Assembly (NCBI RefSeq): GCF_021654855.1
Contig: NZ_AP024202.1
Coordinates: 744,001 to 808,000, forward strand
DNA: 64,000 nucleotides
Direction of reading: 5' to 3'
Source: Thiomicrorhabdus immobilis
Lineage (GTDB): Bacteria > Pseudomonadota > Gammaproteobacteria > Thiomicrospirales > Thiomicrospiraceae
Below are positions 1-8,634 of this stretch, in pieces. The translations under genes and the position numbers were made by a program. Each line of letters begins with the position of its first letter. Positions within the stretch are counted from its first letter, which is position 1. The notes beneath the pieces are model-generated. The model saw only the letters and a list, made by a program, of their open reading frames with translations. It was not told where the DNA came from and made no database searches.

Positions 1-103
1 GTTTGAGCTATTGGGTTTGCCACTAGGTGAGAATCGGGTTTTGGATGACGAACAGATTAAATTATTACAGGATTCAATCGAAAACTCGATTAATGAGGTT
101 TAA
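1..103 (+). CDS. C-terminal end of an unidentified protein (5' end outside window)
   Basis: An open frame enters from the left edge (frame starting at base 2) and ends at TAA 101-103. The visible tail is 33 residues, acidic and probably helical (FELLGLPLGENR, then DDEQIKLLQDSI), with coding-like composition. I do not recognise the family from this much sequence. It lies on the same strand as the HicA-like gene that follows after about 120 bases, and no hairpin terminator is visible between them, so read-through is possible. Confidence 0.5.
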   Translation, partial: FELLGLPLGENRVLDDEQIKLLQDSIENSINEV

Positions 104-222
104 GAAATTTTGTGCTTAATTTGAAATAACTTTTAATCGGATAAGACTTGGATTTATCGGTTAGAGTTATAAAATGAAATCAACCCAATTAAGCAAACAA
201 AATAAATAGAAAGGATTATTAA

Positions 223-489
223 ATGAGTCATAAACACAAAGCGCTTATCGAAAAAGTATTTGCTCATCCGATTGCAACGAATATTGATTGGAAAAAATTA
301 TCACATGCATTAGAGCATTTTGGAGCGACGATTGAAGTTTCAAATAGCAACAAAGCGAAAGTGTTTTTAAAAGATCAAGAGATTGTTTTAGGATTGCCAC
401 ATCATGGACATGAGTTGGCGGATAAGGCTGAAATCACTAAGCTACGCCACTTCTTAGAGTCTGTTGAATTGACTCCAGACGCTATCTAA
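223..489 (+). CDS. Small HicA/YcfA-like protein, no partner antitoxin
   Basis: An 88-residue soluble protein with an AAAGGA-type ribosome site about 8 bases before its ATG. The pattern HPI..NIDWKKLSHALEHFGA, then a hydrophobic strand with a Lys-rich edge and a His cluster (LPHHGHEL), resembles the short YcfA/HicA fold, a dsRNA-binding-like fold used by mRNA interferases. Many stand-alone relatives of this length are annotated HicA family without toxin activity being shown. No HicB-like gene lies next to it: the next gene is cspA on the other strand. Toxin function is therefore not claimed. It shares a bidirectional terminator with cspA. Confidence 0.55.
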   Translation: MSHKHKALIEKVFAHPIATNIDWKKLSHALEHFGATIEVSNSNKAKVFLKDQEIVLGLPHHGHELADKAEITKLRHFLESVELTPDAI

Positions 490-583
490 GTGTGTGCTTA
501 TATCTGGATAGTGAATAACTTTTAGTATATAAGATAAGTGGTGTGTGTCATGTAAGGTAAATACAAACAAGCACCACAAAAGC

Positions 584-611
584 AAAAAGGCCTGCATATG
601 CAGGCCTTTTT
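584..611. terminator. Bidirectional terminator between the HicA-like gene and cspA
   Basis: A perfect 28-base palindrome. Each 14-base arm runs from five A or T residues through AGGCCTGCAT to the centre. The A/T tails give a U-tract on both strands, so it can end both converging transcripts. The stem contains the AGGCCTG core that is over-represented in this window. Confidence 0.85.
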
Positions 612-634
612 TATGTCATGGTTATTGGAAAGAA

Positions 635-847
635 TTAACCTTCAACAACAACGATGTTCTCTGCTTGAGGTCCTTTTTGACCTTGAGTCACAGTGAACTG
701 AACTTTCTGACCCTCTGCTAGAGTTTTGAAGCCAGATCCTTCAATTTGACTGAAGTGAGCAAATACATCAGGTCCTGAATCTTGTGCAATAAAACCAAAG
801 CCTTTTGTTTCGTTAAACCATTTTACGGTGCCAGTAGTGGTAGACAT
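635..847 (-). CDS. cspA: Cold-shock protein (CspA family)
   Basis: A 70-residue single cold-shock domain: a five-stranded OB-fold RNA/ssDNA chaperone that melts mRNA structure. RNP1 is KGFGFI (residues 15-20) and RNP2 is VFAHF (28-32). The opening TGTVKWFN and the IEGSGFKTL loop are typical, and the length matches the family. The gene is monocistronic, reads on the minus strand and ends at the shared palindromic terminator. Its leader can fold into a two-stem structure ending just before the ribosome site, so translation may be temperature-sensitive as in other csp genes. Which Csp paralogue it is (constitutive or cold-induced) cannot be told from the protein. Confidence 0.93.
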   Translation of the reverse strand: MSTTTGTVKWFNETKGFGFIAQDSGPDVFAHFSQIEGSGFKTLAEGQKVQFTVTQGQKGPQAENIVVVEG

Positions 848-866
848 AATCTAATCCTAATTTTTT

Positions 867-926
867 CATAAGTAAAACATGCCTGATAATCAGGCGGACA
901 TTCTGAAGATAGTGCAGTTACTTATG
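867..926 (-). promoter_or_regulatory. Structured 5' leader of cspA (possible thermosensor)
   Basis: Two nested inverted repeats lie in the region that would be the cspA leader: outer arms CATAAGTAA (867-875) and TTACTTATG (918-926), and inside them the hairpin GCCTGA-TAA-TCAGGC (881-895). The outer stem is A/T-rich and its 3' arm in the mRNA ends a few bases before the AGGATTA ribosome site. That layout fits a cold/warm conformational switch, but this is inference from complementarity only. Confidence 0.45.
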
Positions 927-980
927 GAGATCAGAGCGAAACGAAAAACCGGCCGAAATGGAAAAACAAAAATAAAAGCA

Positions 981-1025
981 TTTAATCTTACGTCAATCAT
1001 TATATACACATTTAGTAAGATTAAA
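981..1025 (-). terminator. AT-rich inverted repeat downstream of the BASS transporter gene
   Basis: Perfect 11-base arms TTTAATCTTAC (981-991) and GTAAGATTAAA (1015-1025) with a 23-base spacer. On the minus strand it follows the transporter stop codon at 1140 and is itself followed by a T-rich run. It may act as a weak terminator; the long loop and A/T-rich stem make this uncertain. Confidence 0.35.
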
Positions 1026-1139
1026 AGTGAAATTAATATGACATCCTAAAAAATAATTTGAACCTATTTCTTAGGCTGTGTTTTCTTCTAATTTGTTGAA
1101 ATAAAACGGTTTTATGTGTTTATTGTTTGTCTTGATGGC

Positions 1140-2003
1140 TTAGCGGTTGTTGTGTTTGTTAATCCACCAGCCAAATGCCGCACCACTAAAAAACATAATT
1201 AATGAATAGGTTATGGCAGGAATCATCATGATTTCATTGCCTATTAAGCTACCGGCAACTAACAGTGCTAAGGTTCCGTTTTGGATTCCCACCTCAAATC
1301 CAATGGAAACGGCTTGCGCATGGGTCAGTCTGGCCAACTTAGCCATTTGGTAGCCAATCACTAGCACGACAATATTCAACAATAAAGTAGCTAGGCCAGC
1401 TTGTGCAAAGAAGTTCAGCATCTCATCCTTATTCTTCATCGCGATTAGGGCGATAATCAGAATCAAGAATAATACCGAGAACCATTTTAAGAAGTTTTCC
1501 AATTTGCCGGCAAAGTTTGACCAGCGAGAGAGGACAAACATGCCTATAGCGACCGGTATCACGGTAATGACCAGTAATTGCACAATGGTCTTTATAACCG
1601 GCAGGCTAAACTCACTACTGTTTGCCATGAAAAAACTCATGCTCAAGGCGGCCATAACAGGAATGGTAAACGGGGTGATGACACTCACTACCGCAGTAAG
1701 GCTGATAGAGAGAGAAACATCACCTTTGGATAGATAGGTGAACATATTCGAGGTTGCGCCGCCAGGAGCAAGTGCAATGATCATCAAACCAACCGCAATT
1801 TCGGGTGGAAGTTGCAGCGCAATCGCGATAATGAATGCCGCCAACGGTAGAATAAGCATTTGCCCAATCAAGCCGATAGCAACCGCTTTAGGCGATTTAA
1901 CGACGTTTTTGAAGTCGGCAATCTTGAGGGATAATCCCATGCCAAACATAATCAAGAAAAGTGATAGCGGCAAAATGACTTTGGTTAATAGGTCGGGTGA
2001 CAT
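1140..2003 (-). CDS. Sodium-dependent transporter of the bile acid:Na+ symporter (BASS/SBF) family
   Basis: A 287-residue inner-membrane protein with about nine or ten hydrophobic helices. Family signatures are GGATSN (around residues 80-86), part of the Na+/substrate crossover, and FEVGIQNG with ALLVAGSLI near residue 235. Length is normal for the bacterial SBF group. The substrate cannot be read from the sequence: relatives move bile acids, pyruvate, pantothenate or other organic anions, and the name bile acid transporter is historical. The gene stands alone, divergent from yaaA with about 160 bases between the starts, so the two promoters probably share that gap. Confidence 0.85.
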   Translation of the reverse strand: MSPDLLTKVILPLSLFLIMFGMGLSLKIADFKNVVKSPKAVAIGLIGQMLILPLAAFIIAIALQLPPEIAVGLMIIALAPGGATSNMFTYLSKGDVSLSISLTAVVSVITPFTIPVMAALSMSFFMANSSEFSLPVIKTIVQLLVITVIPVAIGMFVLSRWSNFAGKLENFLKWFSVLFLILIIALIAMKNKDEMLNFFAQAGLATLLLNIVVLVIGYQMAKLARLTHAQAVSIGFEVGIQNGTLALLVAGSLIGNEIMMIPAITYSLIMFFSGAAFGWWINKHNNR

Positions 2004-2165
2004 AGAGGTTCCTATTGATAAATTGATGATTATTGGTAGTTATTGATGTGGCATTGTATTCGAACTGATCAAAAAATCTATCATCTTAATTAATCTTTAC
2101 AAACCAAGTCTGGCATTGCATCGTTTATAATTTGAGCTATTCTGGATAAAGTAAAGGGTTTTCAC

Positions 2166-2942
2166 ATGTTAATGGTTGTCTCACCGGCAAAGGCTTTAGA
2201 TGAAACTTCTGCGGTACAAACGAATCTACATACTCAGGGGGCTTTATTGGATGAAGCCGCGCAATTAATTGATGAGTTGAAAGGGGTTGGCCCTGTTGAA
2301 ATCGGCCAGATGATGCATATCAGTGAAAAACTTTCTGAACTGAATTACGAGCGTTTTCAGGAATGGAACTTACCTTTTCCAGCAGGCAAGGCCAAACAGG
2401 CTGCCTGGTTGTTTAAAGGCGATGTTTATCAAGGTTTGGATGCGTATTCTCTGGATGCCAACGGAATCGATTATATTCAAAAGCATTTAGCGATTTTGTC
2501 TGGTTTATATGGTTTATTGAAACCTTGTGATGATATGTTGCCTTATCGTTTAGAGATGGGGACAAAATTTGCCAATCAGAAGGGCAAGGATTTATATGCT
2601 TTTTGGGGCAGTAAAATCACTCAACAATTAAATAAATTACTGGCGGAACAAGGCAGCAATACCTTGGTTAACTTAGCGTCAAATGAGTATTTTAAAGCGG
2701 TTAAGAAAAAAGAGCTTAATGCTCGAATCATTACACCCATCTTCAAAGATTGGAAAAACGGACAATATAAAATCATCAGTTTCTATGCCAAAAAAGCGCG
2801 TGGTTTAATGGCGCGTTATGCAGCGGATCATCAAGTTGAAAATGCAGAAGAGTTAAAATACTTCGATACCGACGGCTATAAATTTGACCCGCAAATGTCT
2901 TCTGAAACCGATTGGGTCTTTACCCGAAAAGTGGAAGCGTGA
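2166..2942 (+). CDS. yaaA: Peroxide-stress protein YaaA (UPF0246)
   Basis: A 258-residue cytosolic protein. It opens [12 protein letters not shown], the invariant start of the UPF0246 family. Further matches are GDVYQGLDA, the conserved [21 protein letters not shown] core (about residues 115-138), [11 protein letters not shown], and [13 protein letters not shown] near the C-terminus. In E. coli the family limits iron-driven DNA damage during hydrogen peroxide stress. A DyP peroxidase gene follows on the same strand after a short hairpin, so a small oxidative-stress group is plausible here. The gene ends at TGA 2940-2942 and is followed closely by a terminator. Confidence 0.92.
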   Translation: MLMVVSPAKALDETSAVQTNLHTQGALLDEAAQLIDELKGVGPVEIGQMMHISEKLSELNYERFQEWNLPFPAGKAKQAAWLFKGDVYQGLDAYSLDANGIDYIQKHLAILSGLYGLLKPCDDMLPYRLEMGTKFANQKGKDLYAFWGSKITQQLNKLLAEQGSNTLVNLASNEYFKAVKKKELNARIITPIFKDWKNGQYKIISFYAKKARGLMARYAADHQVENAEELKYFDTDGYKFDPQMSSETDWVFTRKVEA

Positions 2943-2963
2943 AGCGCGACTAAGTAACAGCAC

Positions 2964-2989
2964 AAACCAGCAAAAATGCTGGTTTTTTT
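2964..2989 (+). terminator. Rho-independent terminator after yaaA
   Basis: Stem AAACCAGCA (2964-2972) and TGCTGGTTT (2977-2985) around an AAAA loop, running into a T-tract. It lies 22 bases after the yaaA stop codon, so yaaA and the DyP gene are probably separate transcripts, or coupled only by read-through. Confidence 0.8.
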
Positions 2990-3061
2990 GTTTCATTAAT
3001 TTAATATTGATGTTTCATAAATCCAAGCAGATAACATCAAACAAGACAGGGAAAGCCTCTT

Positions 3062-3967
3062 ATGAACAATAAGACACCGCAAGCTGGAATATTCAATGAA
3101 AATGAACGTCATATGCATTTTTTGGAATATGTTTTGACCAGCGATAATATTGTCTTAATCAAACAAGCCATCAGCAAGGCGTTGGAGATTGAACAGTCAG
3201 AACAGCTGACTTTGGTAGTCAGTTTTGGTAAACAGGCCTGGCAGAAACTGCAATCTAACTGGACGCCTGCGACACTAGAAGACTTTACCGAAATAAAAGG
3301 CAAGCAAGGGCATATTGCCGCGGCCACCCAAGCGGATGTTTTCTTTTGGCTACAGGGTGAGGATATCGGCGATGTATTTGATGCCGCAATGCATATTCAT
3401 CACGCTATGAAACAAATTGCCAATTTAACCCTTGAGCAACAAGGCTTCGATTATCATCATAAAAAAGACTTGATTGGCTTTGAAGATGGCACTGCCAACC
3501 CGAAAACAGACGAACTAAAACGTGCAGCGGCGGTTATCCCAAAAGGCCAACCTGGTGAGGGCGGAAGCCTGGTATTAAGTGAGAAGTGGGTGCATGATAT
3601 GGATAAGTGGGGAGAGGTTCCCGTGCACTGCCAAGAAGCCATTGTGGGTAGAACCAAGATAGAAAACGAAGAGTTGCAGGGTGATGCCATGCCACCGGAC
3701 TCGCACGTTAGCCGTACCGACTTGAAGGTGGATGGTGTAGCCATGAAAATCTATCGGCGTTCTGCACCTTATGGAACCGTGCAAGAAAACGGCTTGATGT
3801 TTTTGGCGTTTGCTTGTGAATTGAAACGTTTCACTAGCCAATTGGAAAGTATGTATGGTTTGGCGGATGACGGCATGATTGACCAGTTGCTCAACTATTC
3901 AAAAGCGGTGTCTGGCTCTTACTGGTTTGCGCCGGCCGTCGAAGATTTACAAACCATGCTCAAATAA
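3062..3967 (+). CDS. Dye-decolorising (DyP-type) heme peroxidase
   Basis: A 301-residue protein with the DyP double ferredoxin-like layout. The distal-face motif GFEDGTANP carries the catalytic Asp142; the proximal heme ligand is His215 in DSHVSRTDL; the distal Arg lies in KIYRRSAPYG (residues 229-238). The C-terminal FLAFACEL and SGSYWFAPA segments are family hallmarks. There is no Tat or Sec signal, so it is cytoplasmic or encapsulin-loaded, although no encapsulin gene lies nearby. The family oxidises bulky phenols and dyes with H2O2. It follows yaaA, which fits peroxide defence. The start is preceded by only a weak GGGAAAG site. Confidence 0.9.
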   Translation: MNNKTPQAGIFNENERHMHFLEYVLTSDNIVLIKQAISKALEIEQSEQLTLVVSFGKQAWQKLQSNWTPATLEDFTEIKGKQGHIAAATQADVFFWLQGEDIGDVFDAAMHIHHAMKQIANLTLEQQGFDYHHKKDLIGFEDGTANPKTDELKRAAAVIPKGQPGEGGSLVLSEKWVHDMDKWGEVPVHCQEAIVGRTKIENEELQGDAMPPDSHVSRTDLKVDGVAMKIYRRSAPYGTVQENGLMFLAFACELKRFTSQLESMYGLADDGMIDQLLNYSKAVSGSYWFAPAVEDLQTMLK

Positions 3968-4012
3968 GCTTGAACTTTTTAAGCTAAAAATAACTGTTAG
4001 AGAGGTGAGTTG

Positions 4013-4417
4013 ATGTTCGGTTTTATAGTCGCTTTATTGGTTTTGGTATCCGCGGTTGCCACCTATAAGTATTTAGATTGGGGTGTTTTGCAGATTATAG
4101 GTGTCGCGTTTGTGGTGGCCCTGGTTTATGAAATCGATGAAAAAGGTGCGGTTTGGCGAAAAACCTTATGGTCATCGCTGGCATTTTCAGCAATGGTGTT
4201 GGCACATTTTTGGATAACCGACAATTCGGTTTACTGGATAGAGGTTGCAGGTTCTGTGCTGCTCTTTATGCTTGCCGTCGCGTTGCTATTTGGTATTTTA
4301 GGCCATAAGCCAGGTGATGGCAGTGTGCTGACCGTCTATTTTTTAGGCTTGGTCATCATCGTGCCAATAGCTGGAATTCTGATGTATAAGGGCTTGGCGG
4401 GTGTTGGGTATTTATAA
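4013..4417 (+). CDS. Small integral membrane protein, function unknown
   Basis: About 134 residues with four or five hydrophobic helices (residues 3-17, 24-40, 53-70, 78-97 and 106-130) separated by short charged loops such as EIDEKGAVWRK. ATG 4013 is chosen because GAGGTG at 4002-4007 sits at the right distance; the TTG three bases upstream is less likely. I do not recognise the family. It follows the DyP gene by about 45 bases with no clear terminator and may be co-transcribed with it. It converges on hslO, with an inverted repeat between the two genes. Confidence 0.7.
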   Translation: MFGFIVALLVLVSAVATYKYLDWGVLQIIGVAFVVALVYEIDEKGAVWRKTLWSSLAFSAMVLAHFWITDNSVYWIEVAGSVLLFMLAVALLFGILGHKPGDGSVLTVYFLGLVIIVPIAGILMYKGLAGVGYL

Positions 4418-4429
4418 CTGATATGTTTT

Positions 4430-4468
4430 GGCCTGGTTGGCAATCGAATTGAATCAACCAGGCCTGGT
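4430..4468. terminator. Inverted repeat containing ACCAGGCCTGGT between convergent genes
   Basis: Perfect 10-base arms GGCCTGGTTG (4430-4439) and CAACCAGGCC (4455-4464) with a 15-base spacer. The right arm is part of a full ACCAGGCCTGGT palindrome (4457-4468). It sits between the small membrane protein gene and hslO, which converge, so it may end both transcripts. Confidence 0.6.
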
Positions 4469-4513
4469 AAAAATATAATCGAGTTGGGTAACCGTTTAAT
4501 CGATTAATGTCGA

Positions 4514-5386
4514 TTATTGAACGGTCGGTTTTTCCTCCGCAAACAGCGCATCAATATCTTCTTTATTGAAACGCATATGGAAATTGCACATTTCGTTATG
4601 AATCACAATTTCACCTTGCTCTTCAAGAATGTGACGTACCTCAGCCTCTCCCAATGATTTAAGCATATTGGTGACACGCTCTTCATCTTTTGGACATTCA
4701 TAAGCCACTTCTTCAGCGGTAAATAACTCCAATACTTCTTCATGGAATAAGCGGTGCAACAGTTCTTCCGCCGGAAGGGTGGTGAGCTCTTCATCTTTTA
4801 CCGTCGTGGTCAACTGCAAAATTCGATCCCAGCCATCTTCATCATGGCCATCGGTTTCAGGCATTTTTTGAATCATCACGCCGCCCAAACTGGTTTCATC
4901 AGCGGCCAACCAGATTTTAGAAGGTAGTTGTTCTGATTGGCTTAAAAAGGTTTCAAACGCTTCAGCAACCGTGTCGCCTTCGCGAGGCACGTAAGATTGG
5001 AAATGATGTTGGGTTTGCGTGTTTTCCAGCGTCATGAGAATCTGACCATCGCCTAACAGCTCATCCAAAGTTGTCTCGGTGGTGATAGCTTGATTGGTTT
5101 TGGCCACACCACGGATTTTAAGGTCGTGAGTGACATCGACAACCAATAAGGTGATAGGTCCTGACCCCTGAACTTGCAGGGTAATACGTCCTTCGTGCTT
5201 CATGCCGTTGGCCATTAAAACCGACATGGCCGTCAATTCACCTAGCAGTTTGATTATCGCCGGTGGATAGTGACGCTCTTCAATCATCTTCTGCCAGCTT
5301 TGTTGTAGCTGGATGTGTTGGCCACGAATATTCAGCTCTTTGAATAGAAAGCGTTGCACAGCGTTTAGCGTGTTGACTTGTGACAT
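4514..5386 (-). CDS. hslO: Hsp33-family chaperone with a changed zinc site
   Basis: A 290-residue protein homologous to Hsp33 along its whole length: an N-terminal substrate-binding domain with LLGELTAMSVLMAN (47-60) and GRITLQVQGSGPITLLVVD (66-84), and a C-terminal switch region. In classical Hsp33 four Cys (CxC and CxxC) bind zinc and form the redox switch. Here the first pair reads ECPKDEERV, keeping Cys231 but with Lys at 233. The second reads HNEMCNFHMRF, with Asn264 and only Cys267. Two of four ligands are therefore missing, so normal zinc-dependent redox activation is unlikely. The chaperone fold itself looks intact. It lies upstream of lipA on the same strand. Confidence 0.9.
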   Translation of the reverse strand: MSQVNTLNAVQRFLFKELNIRGQHIQLQQSWQKMIEERHYPPAIIKLLGELTAMSVLMANGMKHEGRITLQVQGSGPITLLVVDVTHDLKIRGVAKTNQAITTETTLDELLGDGQILMTLENTQTQHHFQSYVPREGDTVAEAFETFLSQSEQLPSKIWLAADETSLGGVMIQKMPETDGHDEDGWDRILQLTTTVKDEELTTLPAEELLHRLFHEEVLELFTAEEVAYECPKDEERVTNMLKSLGEAEVRHILEEQGEIVIHNEMCNFHMRFNKEDIDALFAEEKPTVQ

Positions 5387-5437
5387 AGTGGTTCTCGTAA
5401 ATTAATATTTAGTGGTTTTATTTCATTGCTTGAATGC

Positions 5438-6445
5438 TTAAGCAAGTTCTTTCGCTTGTAAGTCCGCGTGGTAGGATGAACGCACCATTGGGCCGGATGC
5501 CACATTGCTGAAGCCCATGGCATAACCTTCATCTTCTATTTGCTTAAACTCTTCCGGTGTCCAATACTTTTTCACACCTAAATGGAAGTCGCTAGGTTGT
5601 AAATATTGGCCTACCGTCAACATTTCAACATCATGTGCCCTTAAATCACGCATGACTTGCAGGAGTTCTTCCATGGTTTCACCCAAGCCGACCATTAATC
5701 CAGATTTGGTGACCACCTCGGGGTTCATCGCTTTAAAACGTTTTAACAAATCTAACGAGGCCTGGTAATCCGCGCCAGGACGGGCTTCTTCGTATAAGCG
5801 GGGTACGGTTTCGAGATTGTGGTTGAGAACGTCAGGCGCAGATTGCGAAAGTGTTTCTAAGGCAACTGACAGGCGGCCACGAAAATCCGGCACCAGGGTT
5901 TCAATTCGCAAGTTAGGCAAATTCGTCCTCAGTTCGCTAACGACATCGGTAAAGTGTTGAGCACCGCCATCGCGTAAATCATCACGGTCAACAGAAGTTA
6001 TCACCACATATTTCAAGTTCATCGCTTTGACGGTTTCAGCCAAGTGTTTTGGCTCATTGCGATCAAGCGGTTTTGGGCGGCCATGGGTGACATCGCAGAA
6101 CGGGCATTTGCGGGTACAGATGTCGCCCATAATCATAAAGGTTGCCGTGCCGTGGCCAAAACATTCACCTAAGTTCGGGCAAGAAGCCTCTTCACAAACA
6201 GAGTGCAGGCCTTTTTCACGCATAATGTTCTTCAGCTCAGTCACACGATGCATGTCTTTTGCTTTGGGCAGCTTGGCTTTAATCCAACGCGGTTTTTGAA
6301 GTTTATCCGCGGTTGGGTCTGGGCGATGCTTCAGTGATTTGGTTTTATATTGACCCTTTGGCATAGCTTGCAGTTGTTCTTTCAAACTTTTACGGTTGCC
6401 GATAGCATCAATGCCAATTTCTTGTATTTGTGGAGGGTTAGACAT
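5438..6445 (-). CDS. lipA: Lipoyl synthase (radical SAM)
   Basis: A 335-residue enzyme that inserts two sulfur atoms into octanoyl groups on lipoyl domains. The auxiliary [4Fe-4S] cluster Cys are 84, 89 and 95 ([12 protein letters not shown]); the radical SAM Cys are 110, 114 and 117 (CTRKCPFC). The conserved C-terminal RSSYHAD supplies the Ser ligand. An N-terminal extension of about 50 Lys-rich residues is normal for proteobacteria. It lies just downstream of lipB and ybeD on the minus strand, the usual lipoate synthesis arrangement, and would act on the octanoylated proteins made by LipB. Confidence 0.97.
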   Translation of the reverse strand: MSNPPQIQEIGIDAIGNRKSLKEQLQAMPKGQYKTKSLKHRPDPTADKLQKPRWIKAKLPKAKDMHRVTELKNIMREKGLHSVCEEASCPNLGECFGHGTATFMIMGDICTRKCPFCDVTHGRPKPLDRNEPKHLAETVKAMNLKYVVITSVDRDDLRDGGAQHFTDVVSELRTNLPNLRIETLVPDFRGRLSVALETLSQSAPDVLNHNLETVPRLYEEARPGADYQASLDLLKRFKAMNPEVVTKSGLMVGLGETMEELLQVMRDLRAHDVEMLTVGQYLQPSDFHLGVKKYWTPEEFKQIEDEGYAMGFSNVASGPMVRSSYHADLQAKELA

Positions 6446-6524
6446 AAGTTTTACGAGTTTCTAAGCGAATAATAGGAGGTATTATAAAGGATTAGGAGCA
6501 AGGATTCGTATTAAGGATTAGAAT

Positions 6525-7157
6525 TTAGTGGTTTAAAGTCTTGATTCTGTGGCTAAGAATCTTGGCGATAGCCAGGCCTGCTTGTTCATTGCTAGGGCAA
6601 TTTTTTGGGCTGACTAATTCGGCGACCTGGGTCATGAGCATGCCTTGTAAACCACAAGGGTTTACTTTCTGGAAAGGGGATAAGTCCATGTTTACGTTCA
6701 AAGCCAGGCCGTGATAGCTTTTTTGTCTGCGGATTTTAAGTCCTAATGATGCGATTTTGTTGCCCTCGACATAAACGCCGGGCGCATCGGCACGTGCCTT
6801 GGAATCAATGCCTAGTTGCGCCAGGTAATCAATAATGCTGTTCTCTAACGCTGTAACAAGCGCCCGCACCCCTAATTGATTGCGTTTTAAATCCACCAGA
6901 ACATAAACCACACTTTGTCCTGGACCATGGTAGGTGATCTGTCCGCCTCGGTCGGTTTGTACGATGGGGATATCGGTCTGCTGCAACAGATGTTCGGCTT
7001 TGCCGTTTAATCCTTGGGTGAAAACAGGAGGGTGTTCAACCACCCAAAGTTCATCTGGGGTGTTTTCATTGCGATTATCGGTAAACTCCTGCATGGCTTG
7101 CCAGCAGGCCTGGTAAGGCTGTTGCCCCAGGTTTTTGATAATCATCGACATGGTCAT
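6525..7157 (-). CDS. lipB: Octanoyltransferase
   Basis: A 210-residue transferase that moves octanoyl from acyl carrier protein to the lipoyl domains of 2-oxoacid dehydrogenases and GcvH. It contains [12 protein letters not shown] (70-81), the catalytic Lys141 in ASLGLKIRR and the acyl-thioester Cys168 in NPCGLQGM. Three in-frame ATG codons occur in the first five codons; 7157 is the most upstream, and no ribosome site clearly decides between them. It lies between ybeD and lipA and completes the endogenous lipoylation route. Confidence 0.95.
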   Translation of the reverse strand: MTMSMIIKNLGQQPYQACWQAMQEFTDNRNENTPDELWVVEHPPVFTQGLNGKAEHLLQQTDIPIVQTDRGGQITYHGPGQSVVYVLVDLKRNQLGVRALVTALENSIIDYLAQLGIDSKARADAPGVYVEGNKIASLGLKIRRQKSYHGLALNVNMDLSPFQKVNPCGLQGMLMTQVAELVSPKNCPSNEQAGLAIAKILSHRIKTLNH

Positions 7158-7178
7158 GGAAACAAGAAGTTGCCGCCA

Positions 7179-7463
7179 TTAAAGCGACATAAGCACTTCA
7201 GGGTGTTTTTTCAAATCACCGTAAATACCGTGGATTTGTTCCAAGCAGGTGGCGTATATCGTGACATTGACCGAGATGAATTTTCCCCCTTTAGAGTTGG
7301 TGATATGAATATTATCTCTTGGGGTGTTGGGTGCGTATCTGCAAGCGATTTCATAAACCACTTCTACAAGGGATTCGCTATTTTTTCCCATAGCTTTAAG
7401 TCTGAAGTCACATGGGAATTCAATCAAGGATTCATTGTCGGGGGTATGTAAATCTTTTGTCAT
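7179..7463 (-). CDS. ybeD: YbeD-like DUF493 protein (UPF0250)
   Basis: A 94-residue ferredoxin-like (ACT-type fold) protein. It shows LIEFPCDFRLKAMG, then a strand-rich SKGGKFISVNVTIYA and a C-terminal LKKHPEVLMSL. The UPF0250 family nearly always sits between dacA and lipB in gammaproteobacteria, as it does here apart from the aminotransferase gene. Its biochemical role is not established; a regulatory role has been suggested from the fold. It is 21 bases upstream of lipB and likely co-transcribed with it. Confidence 0.88.
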   Translation of the reverse strand: MTKDLHTPDNESLIEFPCDFRLKAMGKNSESLVEVVYEIACRYAPNTPRDNIHITNSKGGKFISVNVTIYATCLEQIHGIYGDLKKHPEVLMSL

Positions 7464-7540
7464 AACTTAACCTAATAGATTTCAATTCGAAAATTTAAAT
7501 GAATATATCCAAACGATTATTTCTTACTTAATAAGGTAAA

Positions 7541-8431
7541 TCAGTTCGCATCATTCAGTTGTTGAATGAATTGTTGTTTATGCTCTTGAAAAAACTTATG
7601 CATTTGTAACCACACTTTACCAGGCTTTCCATCGCCAACCATTTTGCCGTCTAACTGTGTGACGGGAAGCGCCTCTTTGGTCGAACTGGACAGCCAGATT
7701 TCGTCAGCCGAATTCAACTCTTCCAAGCTGATCTGTTTTTCAACAATAGGCATGTTTTGTTGTTCGGCAATCGACTCTATGACCATGCGTGTGATGCCAG
7801 GCAAAATCGAGTGGCTATTTGGCGGGGTGATCAAAGTGCCGTCTTTGACGATAAACGTGTTACTTGCGGTACCTTCGGAAACCACGCCTTCACGGCTGAC
7901 CAAAATGGCGTCATCCGCACCTTGGGCTTTAGCGGCTAATTTCATCATCACATTGGGTAGTAAAGTAATGGCCTTAATATCGCAACGTAACCAACGAATA
8001 TCCTCTAAGGTAACGACCTTGATTCCGTTTTCAATGATGTTTTGTGCAACCGGTTTTAATGGATTGGTATATGCATAAACCGTTGGTGTGAGGCAATCGG
8101 CCGGTAGATGGTCGCGTTGCATCTGTACGCCACGGGTAACTTGCAGATATAAATATTGGTCATTCCATGGATGTTTAGCCACTAGGTTTTCCAGTATTTC
8201 TAGCCATTCGTCATCGCTGAAAGGGTTAACAATGCTAGTCGCCTGTAGGCTGTTTTTTAAACGTTGTAAATGTTCCTCAAAGCGGAAGATATTGCGCTGA
8301 TAAACCGGAATGACTTCATAAACACCATCACCAAATAAGAAACCACGATCTTGCGTAGAAATTTGAGATTCCGCCATAGGAAGGAAGCTTCCATTTAAAT
8401 AAACGATTTGTTGGCTAACGCTATTGGTCAT
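7541..8431 (-). CDS. dat: Class IV PLP aminotransferase, probably D-amino acid aminotransferase
   Basis: A 296-residue fold type IV PLP enzyme. It opens with YLNGSFLP and DRGFLFGDGVYEVIPVY, typical of D-alanine aminotransferases. The PLP Lys is Lys153 (DIKAITLLPNV), and the cofactor-binding SEGTASN follows (about 185-191). The product would exchange D-alanine and D-glutamate. Its position between dacA and the lipB/lipA genes is common in gammaproteobacteria and fits peptidoglycan precursor supply. Branched-chain aminotransferase and aminodeoxychorismate lyase share the fold; the context and the RGVQMQRDHLP segment favour Dat. Confidence 0.85.
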   Translation of the reverse strand: MTNSVSQQIVYLNGSFLPMAESQISTQDRGFLFGDGVYEVIPVYQRNIFRFEEHLQRLKNSLQATSIVNPFSDDEWLEILENLVAKHPWNDQYLYLQVTRGVQMQRDHLPADCLTPTVYAYTNPLKPVAQNIIENGIKVVTLEDIRWLRCDIKAITLLPNVMMKLAAKAQGADDAILVSREGVVSEGTASNTFIVKDGTLITPPNSHSILPGITRMVIESIAEQQNMPIVEKQISLEELNSADEIWLSSSTKEALPVTQLDGKMVGDGKPGKVWLQMHKFFQEHKQQFIQQLNDAN

Positions 8432-8634
8432 GATGTTTCCTGTAATGACGTTAAATGATGAGTAAGCTGCTATCAGCTTAAAGGTGTTTAAAATAATGGC
8501 GTAATTATAATCCAGTATCTTTTTGGAGATAACTAAAAAGCGGTTTAAATTACTGGATAAAAAGAGGGGGTTGAAGTGTTTTGGATTGGCTACCTCTTTT
8601 AAGGTAGCCTGTTATCTGGGTTTATTGATTTGGG

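Noticed and set aside
2884-3072. 62-residue open frame overlapping the end of yaaA
   Set aside because: It crosses the yaaA terminator and has no protein-like features.
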